64,000 bases of DNA from an uncultured Actinomycetes bacterium (GTDB taxonomy: Bacteria > Actinomycetota > Actinomycetes > Actinomycetales > Bifidobacteriaceae): assembly GCA_900314875.1 (NCBI GenBank), contig OMWX01000004.1, positions 62,001 through 126,000 on the forward strand, written 5' to 3'. A model generated the notes under the pieces. That model did no database searches. It saw only the letters and a program-made list of their open reading frames with translations, and was not told where the DNA came from. How positions within the stretch are numbered: the first letter of the stretch is position 1; every line of letters starts with the position of its first letter. Position numbers and translations under genes: made by a program. Positions 19,685-29,400 of the stretch are shown one piece after another.

Positions 19685-22030
19685 ATGTATCAGGTTATGG
19701 AAGATTCAGGTAATTCTAATTCAGGTTCAGGCTCGGACGCGAAGCGCAGATTCAGCGACGGCTTCGTGTTTAACGAGGCTATCTCCGGAGTAATATTTCC
19801 GGATGAAATTGTTGATGTCAGCGAAACCGCCGACAGTATTTTTGGCGTGAAACCGGAAGAAGAAAAGTCGGAAAAGAAGCGCAAGGGAAGATTTTTCCGG
19901 CAGTATTCGCGCGATGACTCGAATGTTCAGAATACGCAAGAGCAGCAAGAACAGCAGGCGCAACAGGCGCAGTATCAGGCACAGCCTGATTTCTCTGCTG
20001 TTCAGAATGCAGCGAATATTCAAGGCGAATCGAATGTTCGCAATGACGAAAATATTCAGGATGCGAATGAAAGCGCGATTGTCGAAGACGAAGTGGTCGA
20101 AGCGCAGTTTATTGACGACCTCGAAGATGCTCAAAGCAGCGATTACGCTTCAGATTCCGATTTTGAAGAGGAAGCTGTCGTAGTTGATATTGAGCAGGAT
20201 GAATACGAAAACGATTCTGATTCGCATATTGCGAATTTGCGCGGGAAAAACTCGATTGAAAGCAATGATTCTGCGCTCGCAATCGAAGCATATCCCGCTC
20301 AAACAGCATCTGCAGCGCACTCCGAAGCGGAATCTTCCAAAGGACAGATTGCTGAACAATCTGAAGAATATGATGCAGTTCAGATTGAAGAGCAGGACAA
20401 AAACGCGGCAGAAATTACGCCGGGGGATGCGGATGAGACCGCATCTGAGCAGGCTGTTCAGAATGCTGTTGAAAATGCGGTTGTTTTGGAAGAACTGCCT
20501 GAAGAAGAAACAGAACAGCCGCAGCAGGAAGAGCCTGTTTCCGATCTGTTCCCGAGTTTTGATCAAATACCCGATAAGCTTCCGTCGAATGAATCCGAGA
20601 ACGGCGAAAATTCGGGCAAAGCAGAGTCTCAAACAGCGGAATATGCACAGTTTGAAACATCGGACGAAACAGATAATGCGTTTGCCGAAAGTTCCGACAC
20701 GGAAACCGGGGCGAAAGTCAATGCAAAAGACGATTCTGATGTCGACAGTTTTGCTCGCTCAAACAAAGAATCGTCTGACGTTCAGAAATCCGAAGAAGCC
20801 GATTCCTCTCCGACGATTTCCAATTTTGCTTTGGCTCTGCAGGGCAATAACAAAAAGCAAAGCCGCAGAATTAAAATCATGCGAAAAATCGTCGCCCCGA
20901 TTTTTGCAGTCTGCGCTTTTGTTCTGCTTGCAGTCGGCATTCTTAACATAACCGTTTGGAAACCTTCAAAGAACGTTTCTGTGTCGCTTAAATCTGTCGG
21001 AACGCGCTATGCGTTTGTCGACTCGCATGTTCTTTCGCTTTTGGATTCGTCGGTCAGCGTAACTGTTTCGAGTGAAAATACGGGCACGGAAGTATGCATT
21101 GCTTCAGCTTCCCGTTCGGATGCTCAGGCTTGGGCAAAATTGTCGGGCTATACCTCGATTGACGGTCTGAATTCGTGGGATTCGCTTAAATCCTCCGAAG
21201 TCAGATCGCAGGATTCGTCTGCATTGCAGAATGCCGTTGCTTTTAAGGATTCTGATTTATGGAGGACAATCGAATGTTCTGCAACAACCGTAAGTTTTAC
21301 GAATTACAGGGTTGAAGCAAATTCTGCGCTTCTTATCGATACGGCAGCCGCTGCGCAGGTCACGGAATCGAATGCGAAATCAAACGCGAAAATAACTCTT
21401 CAATGGCAGCGAGAGCAATTGCCCGATTACGGCACGCCTCTGTTCTTTGCTGCGGGAATTGCGGCCGTTCTTGCGATTTTGGCGGCTACAGTTTTTGCCA
21501 TGGAAGTTAAGCACAATCAGCAGAAAAAAGGCTTCCGTGCTCTTCTGCATTCTGATCTGGGTTCTCGCTCTGCAAAAGGTTCGGGTCGCCACAGCATAGG
21601 TTCTGTTGCCGAATCTATTATTTCCGATGATGAGGATTCGAATAATTCGAATGCTCAGGAGGGCGCCGGAAGCTCATCTGCGGAAGAACAGATTCCGATC
21701 GGACAGGTAACAGGGCAGTATTCGGTTAAAGATTTGCATGAATACTTTGTGCGCTTTAATGAAGAGAATCCCGATGCCATCAATGCGGAAACGCTTCAAA
21801 CAGAATCCGGAAGCGCAGAGTCTGATAATAATGTCGCAGGCGATGCAAAAATCGCTGAATCGCAGCCGGGCTCAGATAATGCAATATCTGATAACTCGGC
21901 GTCTGATAATACGACATCTGACGATACTGCGTCTGACGATGCAGTGCCTGACGATGCAGCGCCTGACAACAGCAAGCCTGCAAACGTCGAAACTGCAAAT
22001 GATATCGAAAATACGGGAGAAGAAAAGTAA
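19685..22030 (+). CDS. Large acidic two-helix membrane protein of unknown function
   Basis: The 781-residue protein is not one I recognise. Residues 1-395 are strongly acidic and low in complexity, rich in Glu, Gln, Ser and Asp. A first membrane helix (about 402-424, VAPIFAVCAFVLLAVGILNI) follows basic residues, then an outer segment of ~150 residues, a second helix (about 580-605, LFFAAGIAAVLAILAATVFA), and a cytoplasmic tail ending in Ser-Asp-Asn and Asp-Ala steps. Both acidic ends should be inside. The next gene starts one base after the stop, so a joint role with that lipoprotein is likely. The start has weak ribosome binding. Confidence 0.8.
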   Translation: MYQVMEDSGNSNSGSGSDAKRRFSDGFVFNEAISGVIFPDEIVDVSETADSIFGVKPEEEKSEKKRKGRFFRQYSRDDSNVQNTQEQQEQQAQQAQYQAQPDFSAVQNAANIQGESNVRNDENIQDANESAIVEDEVVEAQFIDDLEDAQSSDYASDSDFEEEAVVVDIEQDEYENDSDSHIANLRGKNSIESNDSALAIEAYPAQTASAAHSEAESSKGQIAEQSEEYDAVQIEEQDKNAAEITPGDADETASEQAVQNAVENAVVLEELPEEETEQPQQEEPVSDLFPSFDQIPDKLPSNESENGENSGKAESQTAEYAQFETSDETDNAFAESSDTETGAKVNAKDDSDVDSFARSNKESSDVQKSEEADSSPTISNFALALQGNNKKQSRRIKIMRKIVAPIFAVCAFVLLAVGILNITVWKPSKNVSVSLKSVGTRYAFVDSHVLSLLDSSVSVTVSSENTGTEVCIASASRSDAQAWAKLSGYTSIDGLNSWDSLKSSEVRSQDSSALQNAVAFKDSDLWRTIECSATTVSFTNYRVEANSALLIDTAAAAQVTESNAKSNAKITLQWQREQLPDYGTPLFFAAGIAAVLAILAATVFAMEVKHNQQKKGFRALLHSDLGSRSAKGSGRHSIGSVAESIISDDEDSNNSNAQEGAGSSSAEEQIPIGQVTGQYSVKDLHEYFVRFNEENPDAINAETLQTESGSAESDNNVAGDAKIAESQPGSDNAISDNSASDNTTSDDTASDDAVPDDAAPDNSKPANVETANDIENTGEEK

Positions 22031-22031
22031 C

Positions 22032-23072
22032 ATGCGCTATGCGAAGAGAAAGAAAATCTCGGCGGCGAAGGTTGCGAGTCTTGCTTTAACCGGTCTGTCG
22101 ATAACCGGTTTGTCCTTAACTTGTCTTTGCGCTTGCGGCGAACCGCTGCCGAGCGGACAAAATTCTGCGCTTTCTGTGACAAAAAACATTGCTTTGACTG
22201 TCGATCAGGAATCGAGAATCAGAACAAAAATTCTCGAATCGATAGCGAAGGCGGACGAAACTAAAAACGCTGAAATGCTGAAAAATGTTATGTCCGGACC
22301 GGCTTTGGCGATTCGCTCAAGCCAGATTAAGGTTGCAAGCGTCGGAAATATGGATTTGGATCCGACTTCGGTGATTCCCAAAGAAAGCAGCCAGCAGATA
22401 ATCCCGATAACAACAGATTTTCCGCGCACTTTCATGACAATCACGACCACTACCGAGGATCAGCAGTCGCAAAGGCTTTTGGTTTTCAAACAGGAATCCG
22501 TGACTGAAAATTATAAGCTGTGGGCTGTATGCCGTCTTGTGCAGAATGCGAAAATGCCGTCTTTCAACGTTCCCGCGACGGGTTCTCGGGTCGGGGCTTC
22601 TGATGATTCCGGACTTGTCATGACGCCCGCGGCTGCCGTGGAAGCATACACCGACCTGCTTAACAAACAGGATGAAAGCGAATACAAATCCGCATTTGAA
22701 GACGATTCTTTCAGGACGCAGCTTATGGCGCGTTCTGCGACGATTGTCACGGGTCTGAGTCAGAGCGGAGGCGTGGTCGAAACCGATTATGCGGCAAATG
22801 CGGAAAACATACAGGTTATTCGCGATGCGGACGGCGGCGATTTGGCAGTTGCGCAGATTGATCTGACCGAAACTCGAACCGTGGGATCGGACAGGAAATC
22901 CAAGCCTGCTTCTGCTGCAGAAAATGCGCTGTTTTCGGGCGAAACAACATCAGTGCTTGAGGCTAAGTATACTGCGGTTGTCGCATTGTCGATTCCCAAA
23001 CAGGGATCTGAGGATTCGAAAATCAGAATTGTCGCGGCCGAATATCATCCGGTAAGCATTGTGGCGAAATAG
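22032..23072 (+). CDS. Putative lipoprotein of unknown function
   Basis: With the ATG at 22032, one base after the preceding stop, the protein has 346 residues. It opens with basic residues (RYAKRKK), a hydrophobic run and a lipobox LTCLCAC, so it is probably lipidated at Cys35 or Cys37. The body looks like a compact secreted domain repeated roughly twice (about 60-190 and 200-340), with no enzyme motif I can name. An earlier in-frame start exists at 21738, but it would lie inside the upstream gene. The tight spacing suggests that it works with the acidic membrane protein. Confidence 0.78.
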   Translation: MRYAKRKKISAAKVASLALTGLSITGLSLTCLCACGEPLPSGQNSALSVTKNIALTVDQESRIRTKILESIAKADETKNAEMLKNVMSGPALAIRSSQIKVASVGNMDLDPTSVIPKESSQQIIPITTDFPRTFMTITTTTEDQQSQRLLVFKQESVTENYKLWAVCRLVQNAKMPSFNVPATGSRVGASDDSGLVMTPAAAVEAYTDLLNKQDESEYKSAFEDDSFRTQLMARSATIVTGLSQSGGVVETDYAANAENIQVIRDADGGDLAVAQIDLTETRTVGSDRKSKPASAAENALFSGETTSVLEAKYTAVVALSIPKQGSEDSKIRIVAAEYHPVSIVAK

Positions 23073-23100
23073 ATAACAGCCGCAAAATAAAGCATTGCGG

Positions 23101-23159
23101 ATCGCTGCAAAGAAATTGCCGCAAAGAAAATCGCTGCAAGGATAATCGCTGCAAGGAAA
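23101..23159. repeat. Four imperfect tandem copies of a 15-bp unit
   Basis: Units of 14, 15, 15 and 15 bp follow the pattern ATCGCTGCAAGGAAA, with C/T and G/A changes. They fill the gap between two genes, starting 29 bp after the lipoprotein stop. No open frame or stable hairpin explains them. Confidence 0.85.
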
Positions 23160-23205
23160 ACATAGTCGAGCCGAAAAGTCGATAAATCCTTTCGAAAGGA
23201 ACAAA

Positions 23206-24180
23206 ATGTCTGACGCAAATACGCCGTTCAACCCCGGTCTGTCTTTTGCCGGAGCTGTGGACTTGGAAGCCGTAAAACACCGCGTTGAAGCAAAGGAAGG
23301 CGAGCCTCTCGGCGCTCCGGCAGCTTCCGGATGGGTTGTCGATACGACCGAGGCGCTTTTTGAATCAGTTATCCGCTCTTCGTCGCAGTATCCGGTTTTG
23401 CTTCTTTTATGGACGAAATCCGACGATCGCTGTTTCGGAATTGCGAGGGTTTTGGGCGAGGCAGTCAACGCTGCTGAAGGCAGGATATTGCTTTCGCGCG
23501 TCGATATTGAAGAATCTGCTCAGATTGCTCAGGCTTTGAGAGCTTCGGCGATTCCGTCTCTTTACGCGATTTTGTCCGGCCGTCCGGTTCCGCTTCTGCA
23601 AGGTATTCCTTCTGCAGATGAGCTTGAGCAGCTTTCTCAGGCTCTTGTTCCGCAAATCATTGCCTCGGCCGAACAGTCTGGAATTTCAGGAATTGCGCCG
23701 CGTTTTGACAGTTCCGAAACAGAAGAAACGTGCGAAAATCCGACAGGCGGCGAAGAAAGAGCAGAAACTGTTCCTCAGGCTCATCTGAAAGCCGACAATC
23801 TTGCAAAGTCAAGGCAGTATGAGCTTGCTGCCGAAGAATACTCAAAACTTATCCGGCAGGATCGGAATGATTTGAGAGCGGTCAAAGAAAGAGCGAAATG
23901 CCTTCTTTTGTCGCGCAGTGCGGAAGCTGACATTGCATCCGTAAGATCAGCCGCGGCTGACAATCCTGACAGTCTTGAATCTCAGCTTGCGGTTGCGGAT
24001 ATTGATATGCTCGGAGGACAGATTGAGGATGCTTTTGCCCGTCTGCTGGATTTTCTTGCGTCGCATAAATCCGAAATCGAGCCGATTCGCGAAAGACTGC
24101 TTGAATATTTCGCAATTCCCGACAGTGCGGATCCGCGTGTTGCGAAAGCTCGTCGGCGTCTCGCGACACTCATGTACTGA
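23206..24180 (+). CDS. Thioredoxin-fold/TPR protein without a CxxC motif
   Basis: This 324-residue soluble protein resembles the YbbN/CnoX family: an N-terminal thioredoxin-like domain (about 45-155, with LLLLWTKSDDRCFGIARVL and SAIPSLYAILSGRPV) and a C-terminal tetratricopeptide part (about 195-320). The usual CxxC is replaced by SDDRC, so it cannot act as a dithiol reductase; members of this family instead act as chaperone-like holdases. The ATG has a strong GAAAGGA site. The C-terminal domain has the A-A-x-Y-S pattern of a TPR helix pair. Its partner is unknown. Confidence 0.82.
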   Translation: MSDANTPFNPGLSFAGAVDLEAVKHRVEAKEGEPLGAPAASGWVVDTTEALFESVIRSSSQYPVLLLLWTKSDDRCFGIARVLGEAVNAAEGRILLSRVDIEESAQIAQALRASAIPSLYAILSGRPVPLLQGIPSADELEQLSQALVPQIIASAEQSGISGIAPRFDSSETEETCENPTGGEERAETVPQAHLKADNLAKSRQYELAAEEYSKLIRQDRNDLRAVKERAKCLLLSRSAEADIASVRSAAADNPDSLESQLAVADIDMLGGQIEDAFARLLDFLASHKSEIEPIRERLLEYFAIPDSADPRVAKARRRLATLMY

Positions 24181-24217
24181 TTCGTGCCCGGCATGATGTA
24201 GAATTGCCATTTGTCTC

Positions 24218-24290
24218 GGGTTTGTAGCTCAGCGGATAGAGCGTCTGTCTCCGGAACAGAAGGTCGAGGGTTCGATCCCCTTCAAACCCA
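24218..24290 (+). tRNA. tRNA-Arg (CCG)
   Basis: A 73-nt cloverleaf with acceptor arms GGGTTTG/CAAACCC, a TTCGATCC T-loop and anticodon loop CTCCGGA, giving CCG. No CCA is encoded. Confidence 0.95.
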
Positions 24291-24401
24291 CAGGTTTATT
24301 GTTCGCGCGGCGCCGAAAGTCCGTCCATAAGATTCCGGTGAAAGAAATCTGCTGAAAACAGCCGGACTGTACGGTTTCGCAAAGTTTATGAAAGGACAAA
24401 A

Positions 24402-24800
24402 ATGATGTCGGAATCAAACAGTATTGAGCAAATAGTCGCAGACAACGCACCGCAGGCTTTGGGAGCATACAGCCAGGCTGTGAAAGCAAACGGTTTCGTA
24501 TTTGTTTCAGGTCAGCTGGGAATTGATCCGCAGACCGGCAAGCTCGCGGGTGATACGGCAGAAGAACAGGCTCGGCAGGCTTTGAAAAACGTATCGAATA
24601 TCCTTCAGGCAGCAGGAAGCAGCGTCGAAAAAGTTGTAAAAGCGACGATCTATATGCATGATGTCGAAGATTTTACAAAGATTGATGCAGAATATGCCGC
24701 TGTTTTCAAGACTTCTCCGCAACCCGCGCGCGCAGCATTCGGAGGCAATAATCTGCCCAAAGGCGCTCTTGTTGAGATTGAAGCGATAGCGGTTCAGTAA
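24402..24800 (+). CDS. ridA: RidA family 2-iminobutanoate/2-iminopropanoate deaminase
   Basis: RidA hydrolyses reactive enamine/imine intermediates made by PLP enzymes such as threonine dehydratase. The 132-residue length, GAYSQAVKANGFVFVSGQLG, the substrate Arg in QPARAAFGG and the C-terminal KGALVEIEAIA are family hallmarks. ATGATG gives two start choices (24402 or 24405) after AAAGGA; the protein differs by one Met. It sits between tRNA-Arg and a DapE-like gene. Confidence 0.94.
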   Translation: MMSESNSIEQIVADNAPQALGAYSQAVKANGFVFVSGQLGIDPQTGKLAGDTAEEQARQALKNVSNILQAAGSSVEKVVKATIYMHDVEDFTKIDAEYAAVFKTSPQPARAAFGGNNLPKGALVEIEAIAVQ

Positions 24801-24908
24801 AAAAGCAGCGAGAGCGGCGAAAAGCAAAGTCCGCGAAAAAAGTCCGAGAAAAACAAAGTATACCAAATTTGCATAGGCTTAAAACAGCATCAGAAACGGC
24901 ATAGAAAA

Positions 24909-26177
24909 ATGACAACAGAACAACAGCACTGTCAGAAGCAACGTTCCGATATAAAACCCTGTCCTGCCATAACTCTTCCGAATCGCGATGATTTTGATAC
25001 CGAAGAACAGTGGAGAAGCGCGTGTCTGGACAGTCTTTTTTGGCAGATTGTTTCGGTTCGTTCAGTTTCCGGCGAAGAAGGTCCGCTTGTTGACGCGGTT
25101 GAGAATTTCCTTGCGTCTTTTTCTCATTTGAATGTGTTTCGACACGGGGATACGGTTGTGGCTTCGACTTGTCTGAACCGCGATCGCAGAGTTATTTTGT
25201 GCGGGCATCTGGATACGGTTCCGGTAATTGACAATTTCCCTCCGCAATGGCTTGAACCCGGCGACGAAAGAATTCTTGAACAGATATCGGAAAAACGCCC
25301 GAATGATCGCGTTTTGTGGGGCAGGGGAACGTCGGACATGAAAGCGTCGGACGCGGTTTTCCTGTTCCTTGCAGCTTTTCTTGACAAGCCGAAATGCGAC
25401 ATAACATACGTTTTTTATGATAATGAGGAAGTTGAGGCTTCGAAAAACGGACTGGGAAAGCTTGTCGCTGCTCATCCCGAGAAGGTTCTGCCCGCAGATT
25501 TTGCCATTATCGGAGAACCTACCGACTGCGCAATCGAAGGCGGCTGCAACGGCACGATTCGCTTTGATGTTATTTCGCACGGAGTCGCGGCTCATTCGGC
25601 CCGGGCATGGATGGGCGAAAACGCTATTCACAAGGTTGCCGGAATTCTTGCGCGTCTTAGCGAATATGAGCCTGAAACGATTTCAGTTGACGGGCTTGAC
25701 TATCGCGAAGGACTTAATGCGACGCTTATTTCGGGCGGAACAGGCACTAATGTGATTCCTGACGAATGCCGCGTTCACATAAACTACCGTTTTGCTCCCG
25801 ACAAGACTTTGAAGCAAGCGAAAGCTGTTATGATCGGAGAAGACTGCGAGGCTGAACTTGCAAACGGAGAACATATTGCCACCGGCGGCTTTTTTGCGGG
25901 CTTCGGCATCGAAATGAAAGATGAGAGTCCGTCTGCCAAACCGGGGCTTTTGTCTCCGATTGCGCAGTCGCTGATTGAAAGAGTTCGCAGCCGCTTCGGG
26001 GTTGAGCCGTCCGCAAAGCTGGGCTGGACTGATGTTGCCCGTTTTTCCTCGCTGGGAATCCCCGCCGTTAATCTTGGCGCGGGTTCTGCCCTTTTGGCGC
26101 ATAAAGCCGATGAGCAGGTGCCTCATTCGGATTTGACGGATATGGCCGAAGTTTTAATTGACTGGCTGCAGTCCTGA
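24909..26177 (+). CDS. dapE: Succinyl-diaminopimelate desuccinylase-like M20 peptidase
   Basis: DapE removes succinate from N-succinyl-diaminopimelate on the way to lysine and meso-diaminopimelate. The 422-residue protein has the M20 metal and catalytic motifs: GHLDTVPV, GRGTSDMKASDA, the general-base region NEEVEA, GEPTD and the final His in DEQVPHSD. GVAAHSAR marks the dimerisation lid. The first ~40 residues are a polar extension. Several M20 enzymes look alike, so another N-acyl amino acid substrate is possible, though the close match to actinobacterial DapE favours this one. Confidence 0.85.
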   Translation: MTTEQQHCQKQRSDIKPCPAITLPNRDDFDTEEQWRSACLDSLFWQIVSVRSVSGEEGPLVDAVENFLASFSHLNVFRHGDTVVASTCLNRDRRVILCGHLDTVPVIDNFPPQWLEPGDERILEQISEKRPNDRVLWGRGTSDMKASDAVFLFLAAFLDKPKCDITYVFYDNEEVEASKNGLGKLVAAHPEKVLPADFAIIGEPTDCAIEGGCNGTIRFDVISHGVAAHSARAWMGENAIHKVAGILARLSEYEPETISVDGLDYREGLNATLISGGTGTNVIPDECRVHINYRFAPDKTLKQAKAVMIGEDCEAELANGEHIATGGFFAGFGIEMKDESPSAKPGLLSPIAQSLIERVRSRFGVEPSAKLGWTDVARFSSLGIPAVNLGAGSALLAHKADEQVPHSDLTDMAEVLIDWLQS

Positions 26178-26428
26178 AAATGCGAAACCGGCCGGCTGAA
26201 TCGGCTGTTTCAAGAGCGCGGTGAGATTTTTTTGCATTTTTGTGGCATACTGGAATTTGGCGGTTCTGCATAATCGCACTTTGCGCGAGGCGTCGATCCC
26301 CTTTCACGGCTGGAAGCGACGGTATCCGTCCGCGCCTGACAGACTTTTGCAGGAGAGCTCGGACTTTAATGCGTTTAATTTGCGGCGAATCGAATATGCC
26401 GCGCGTATGCCGGGCCTGATTTTGGGGA

Positions 26429-26434
26429 TATAAT
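26429..26434 (+). promoter_or_regulatory. Probable -10 box for the RNase E gene
   Basis: A perfect TATAAT lies 24 bp before the GTG start, which has TAGGAGA as its ribosome binding site. No strong -35 is visible. Confidence 0.45.
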
Positions 26435-26457
26435 GCAGTGTATTCCTTAGGAGAATT

Positions 26458-29400
26458 GTGTCTGATTTGAGTATGTCCGATTCGGGCAGCGAAGCGAAAT
26501 CCAAAAAGGAAAACGCAGAGAAAACAGGTTACGAATTGCCAAGGCGCAGAAGAATAGGGCGCAGAGTGGTAAGAACGGCCGGAGCGGCGGGAGCGAAACT
26601 TCCTGTAGTGACTGACGACCCGTCGGACGCAGCATTATCAGGAACTGCCGAGTCCAAAGCTGCCGAGTCCAAGACTGCCGAGTCTGAATCTGCCGAATCT
26701 AATGCTTTCGAGTCTGAGGCTGAGCCGAAAAAAAATAATGCGGTCAGTGCGAAAGTGCCGGAAAAGCGCAAGCCGGCAAGAAAAATGCAGTCTAAAGCCG
26801 ATAAAGAACGCGAAAAGCGTCTTGAGTCTATTGCAGCGCAATTCTTTACAGATTCCGGCATAGAAATGCCTGATGTCGAAAAGCGGGAAACAGATTGCAC
26901 TTCCCGCAGGACGGCTTCGGCGGCTTCAGATGCGAAATCGGCGGCAAAATCTTCATCTGCGGATGACAGTTCTGAAAATGCTGTTTCTGTGAATGCGTTT
27001 TCGGTGAATGCTGCTTTGGAAAAAGCTTCCATGCAGAGAAATTCAAAGCAGAGAACCTCATTGCAAAAGACGTCAGAGCAAAAAACATCGGTACAAAAAT
27101 CATCATTGCAAAACGAGCCGGCTTTGAAAACGGATATCAGCGCGAGAGATGAAAAAGAAAACAGAAGAAATCGCGCTTCGGTTAAAGCCGATTTCGGTCA
27201 AATGCTGTTCTCGTCTGGAAACAGCGAACGCGAATCTGCCGTGCGCGGCGGCAAAAAACCGATGATGTCTCTTCTTTTTCAAGAGCCTGTTATTCCCTCG
27301 TCTTCAAGAGGTTCAGGATCGCGCTCTGTTGTATCGTCAATTGCGGATTCGAATAATTCTGAAGCTGCAAAATCGCAGTTTTTGACGAATGAGGATTCAG
27401 CCGGATCGGATTCGAGAACCGACACGAGAAGGAGCGCGGAATCCGGCTTGAATGCATCAGCCGGCAAATTCGGTTCTTTTGGCAGAAAAAACAGATATGA
27501 TGATCGCAAAACCGTCGATTTTTCATACTCAAAAACTCGTTCTCGCAAGAAAACAGATTCTGAACAGGCGCGTTTTAATAATGTGCCTGACGAAGAAGAA
27601 TTGCGCTTGCGACGCGAGCTTGCCGAAAAGAATGCGCGAGAAGCACAGGAAACTCGCCCCGAGCGCATGGCTCGCCTTGAGTCTGATTTTTCTGAAGAAT
27701 TTCGCAATCGCAAAGGCCGTCGTCTGAATGCTCAGGAACGCAGGGCGGCAGCGGAAGTCGGCAAGATTGAAAATGATTTGCGGCTTGACGATATTACATA
27801 TTCTCCGATTGCAAAAAGATCCTTCGACAAAACTTTTGCAAATCAGACGGACTCAGTTAAAACCGATTCTTCCGATTTGTCCGACATGAACTCAGCTGCG
27901 GGAATAAGCTTCCGCCGCAGAAATCGCTCCGCAAGAGCTGATATTTCAGGCAGAGCCGACAATTCTGGAGCAGCAGACAAGAAAGCCGGACGCAATGCGC
28001 GTATTGAGCCGCGCAAATCCGCATTCGCAAAGGACGTCAATTCCGATTTGACCGAGGAATCTTCCGCAGATTCAAACGTGATGTACCGCCGTCACCGCTC
28101 TCAGAGAATCAGCATTGACACTGATTCTGAGGAAACCTCGGTCGTATCCCGCCGCCGCAGGCGTCATCGTTCGGGCAAAACGGATTCTGACCCGATGCTT
28201 CGTTCGCGCAAGCAGCAATATATCGATGAAATTACTGATATTGAGGGTTCTACGCGTCTGGAAGCAAAAAGACAGCGGCGCAGGGACAATCGTCGCGACA
28301 GAGCGCGTCAGTCGCTGATAACCGAGCAGGATTTCCTGGCTCGCCGCGAAGTGGTAAATCGATTCATGGTCGTGCGCGAGAAAGAAAAGCACACGCAGAT
28401 TTCCGTTATCGAAGACGACATTCTCGTTGAACATTACATTTCCGACATTGACGAAGTTTCGGCAGTGGGCAATATTTACCTGGGACGTGTGCAAAACGTT
28501 CTGCCCAGCATGGAAGCGGCTTTTGTCGACATCGGACAAATGCGCAACGGAGTTTTGTATGCCGGGGAAGTTAACTGGGATACGACCCGTTTGGAGGGCA
28601 AGCCCGGAAGAATCGAGCTGGCTCTTAAATCCGGAGACCCGGTTCTTGTTCAGGTGACGAAGGATCCGATAGGTCATAAGGGAGCCAGATTAACATCTCA
28701 AATTACTCTGGCCGGGCGTTTTCTCGTGCTTGTTCCGTCGGGCGGAATGACAGGCGTGAGCCGCAAGCTGCCCGAGCGCGAACGCAACAGGCTTAAATCA
28801 ATTGTCACGAAGATTGCGCCTGCCGATATGGGCGTAATTATCAGAACGGCTGCCGAGGGAGCTTCAGAAGAAGCTGTCGAAAAAGATTTAGAGCTGCTTA
28901 TGAAACAATGGAAAAACATTGAAAATAAGCAGAAAGAATACAAGCGCGGCCGCAAGCCTCTTCTGCTGCAAAGTGAGCCTGATGTCGCAATTCGAGTCGT
29001 GCGAGACATCTTTAATGAGGATTTCTCGAAGCTTATGGTTCAGGGAGACCGGGTTTGGGAGCATATCAGCTCCTATATGGAGGATTTTGCGCCCGAACTG
29101 GCCGGACGTCTGGAGAAATGGGATCCGGAAGAACATCGCGGCAAAGATGTGTTCGACAAATGGCAGATTGACAGTCAGCTTCGCAAGGGCATGGAACGCA
29201 AGGTTTACCTGCCTTCAGGCGGAAGTCTGGTCATAGATCGCACGGAAGCCATGACAACAGTGGATGTGAATACAGGACGATATATCGGCAAAGGCAAGTC
29301 GCTCGAAGAGACTGTCACAAGATGCAATCTTGAGGCGGCAGAGGAAATTGTGCGGCAGCTGAGACTTCGCGATATCGGCGGAATGATCATGATTGATTTT

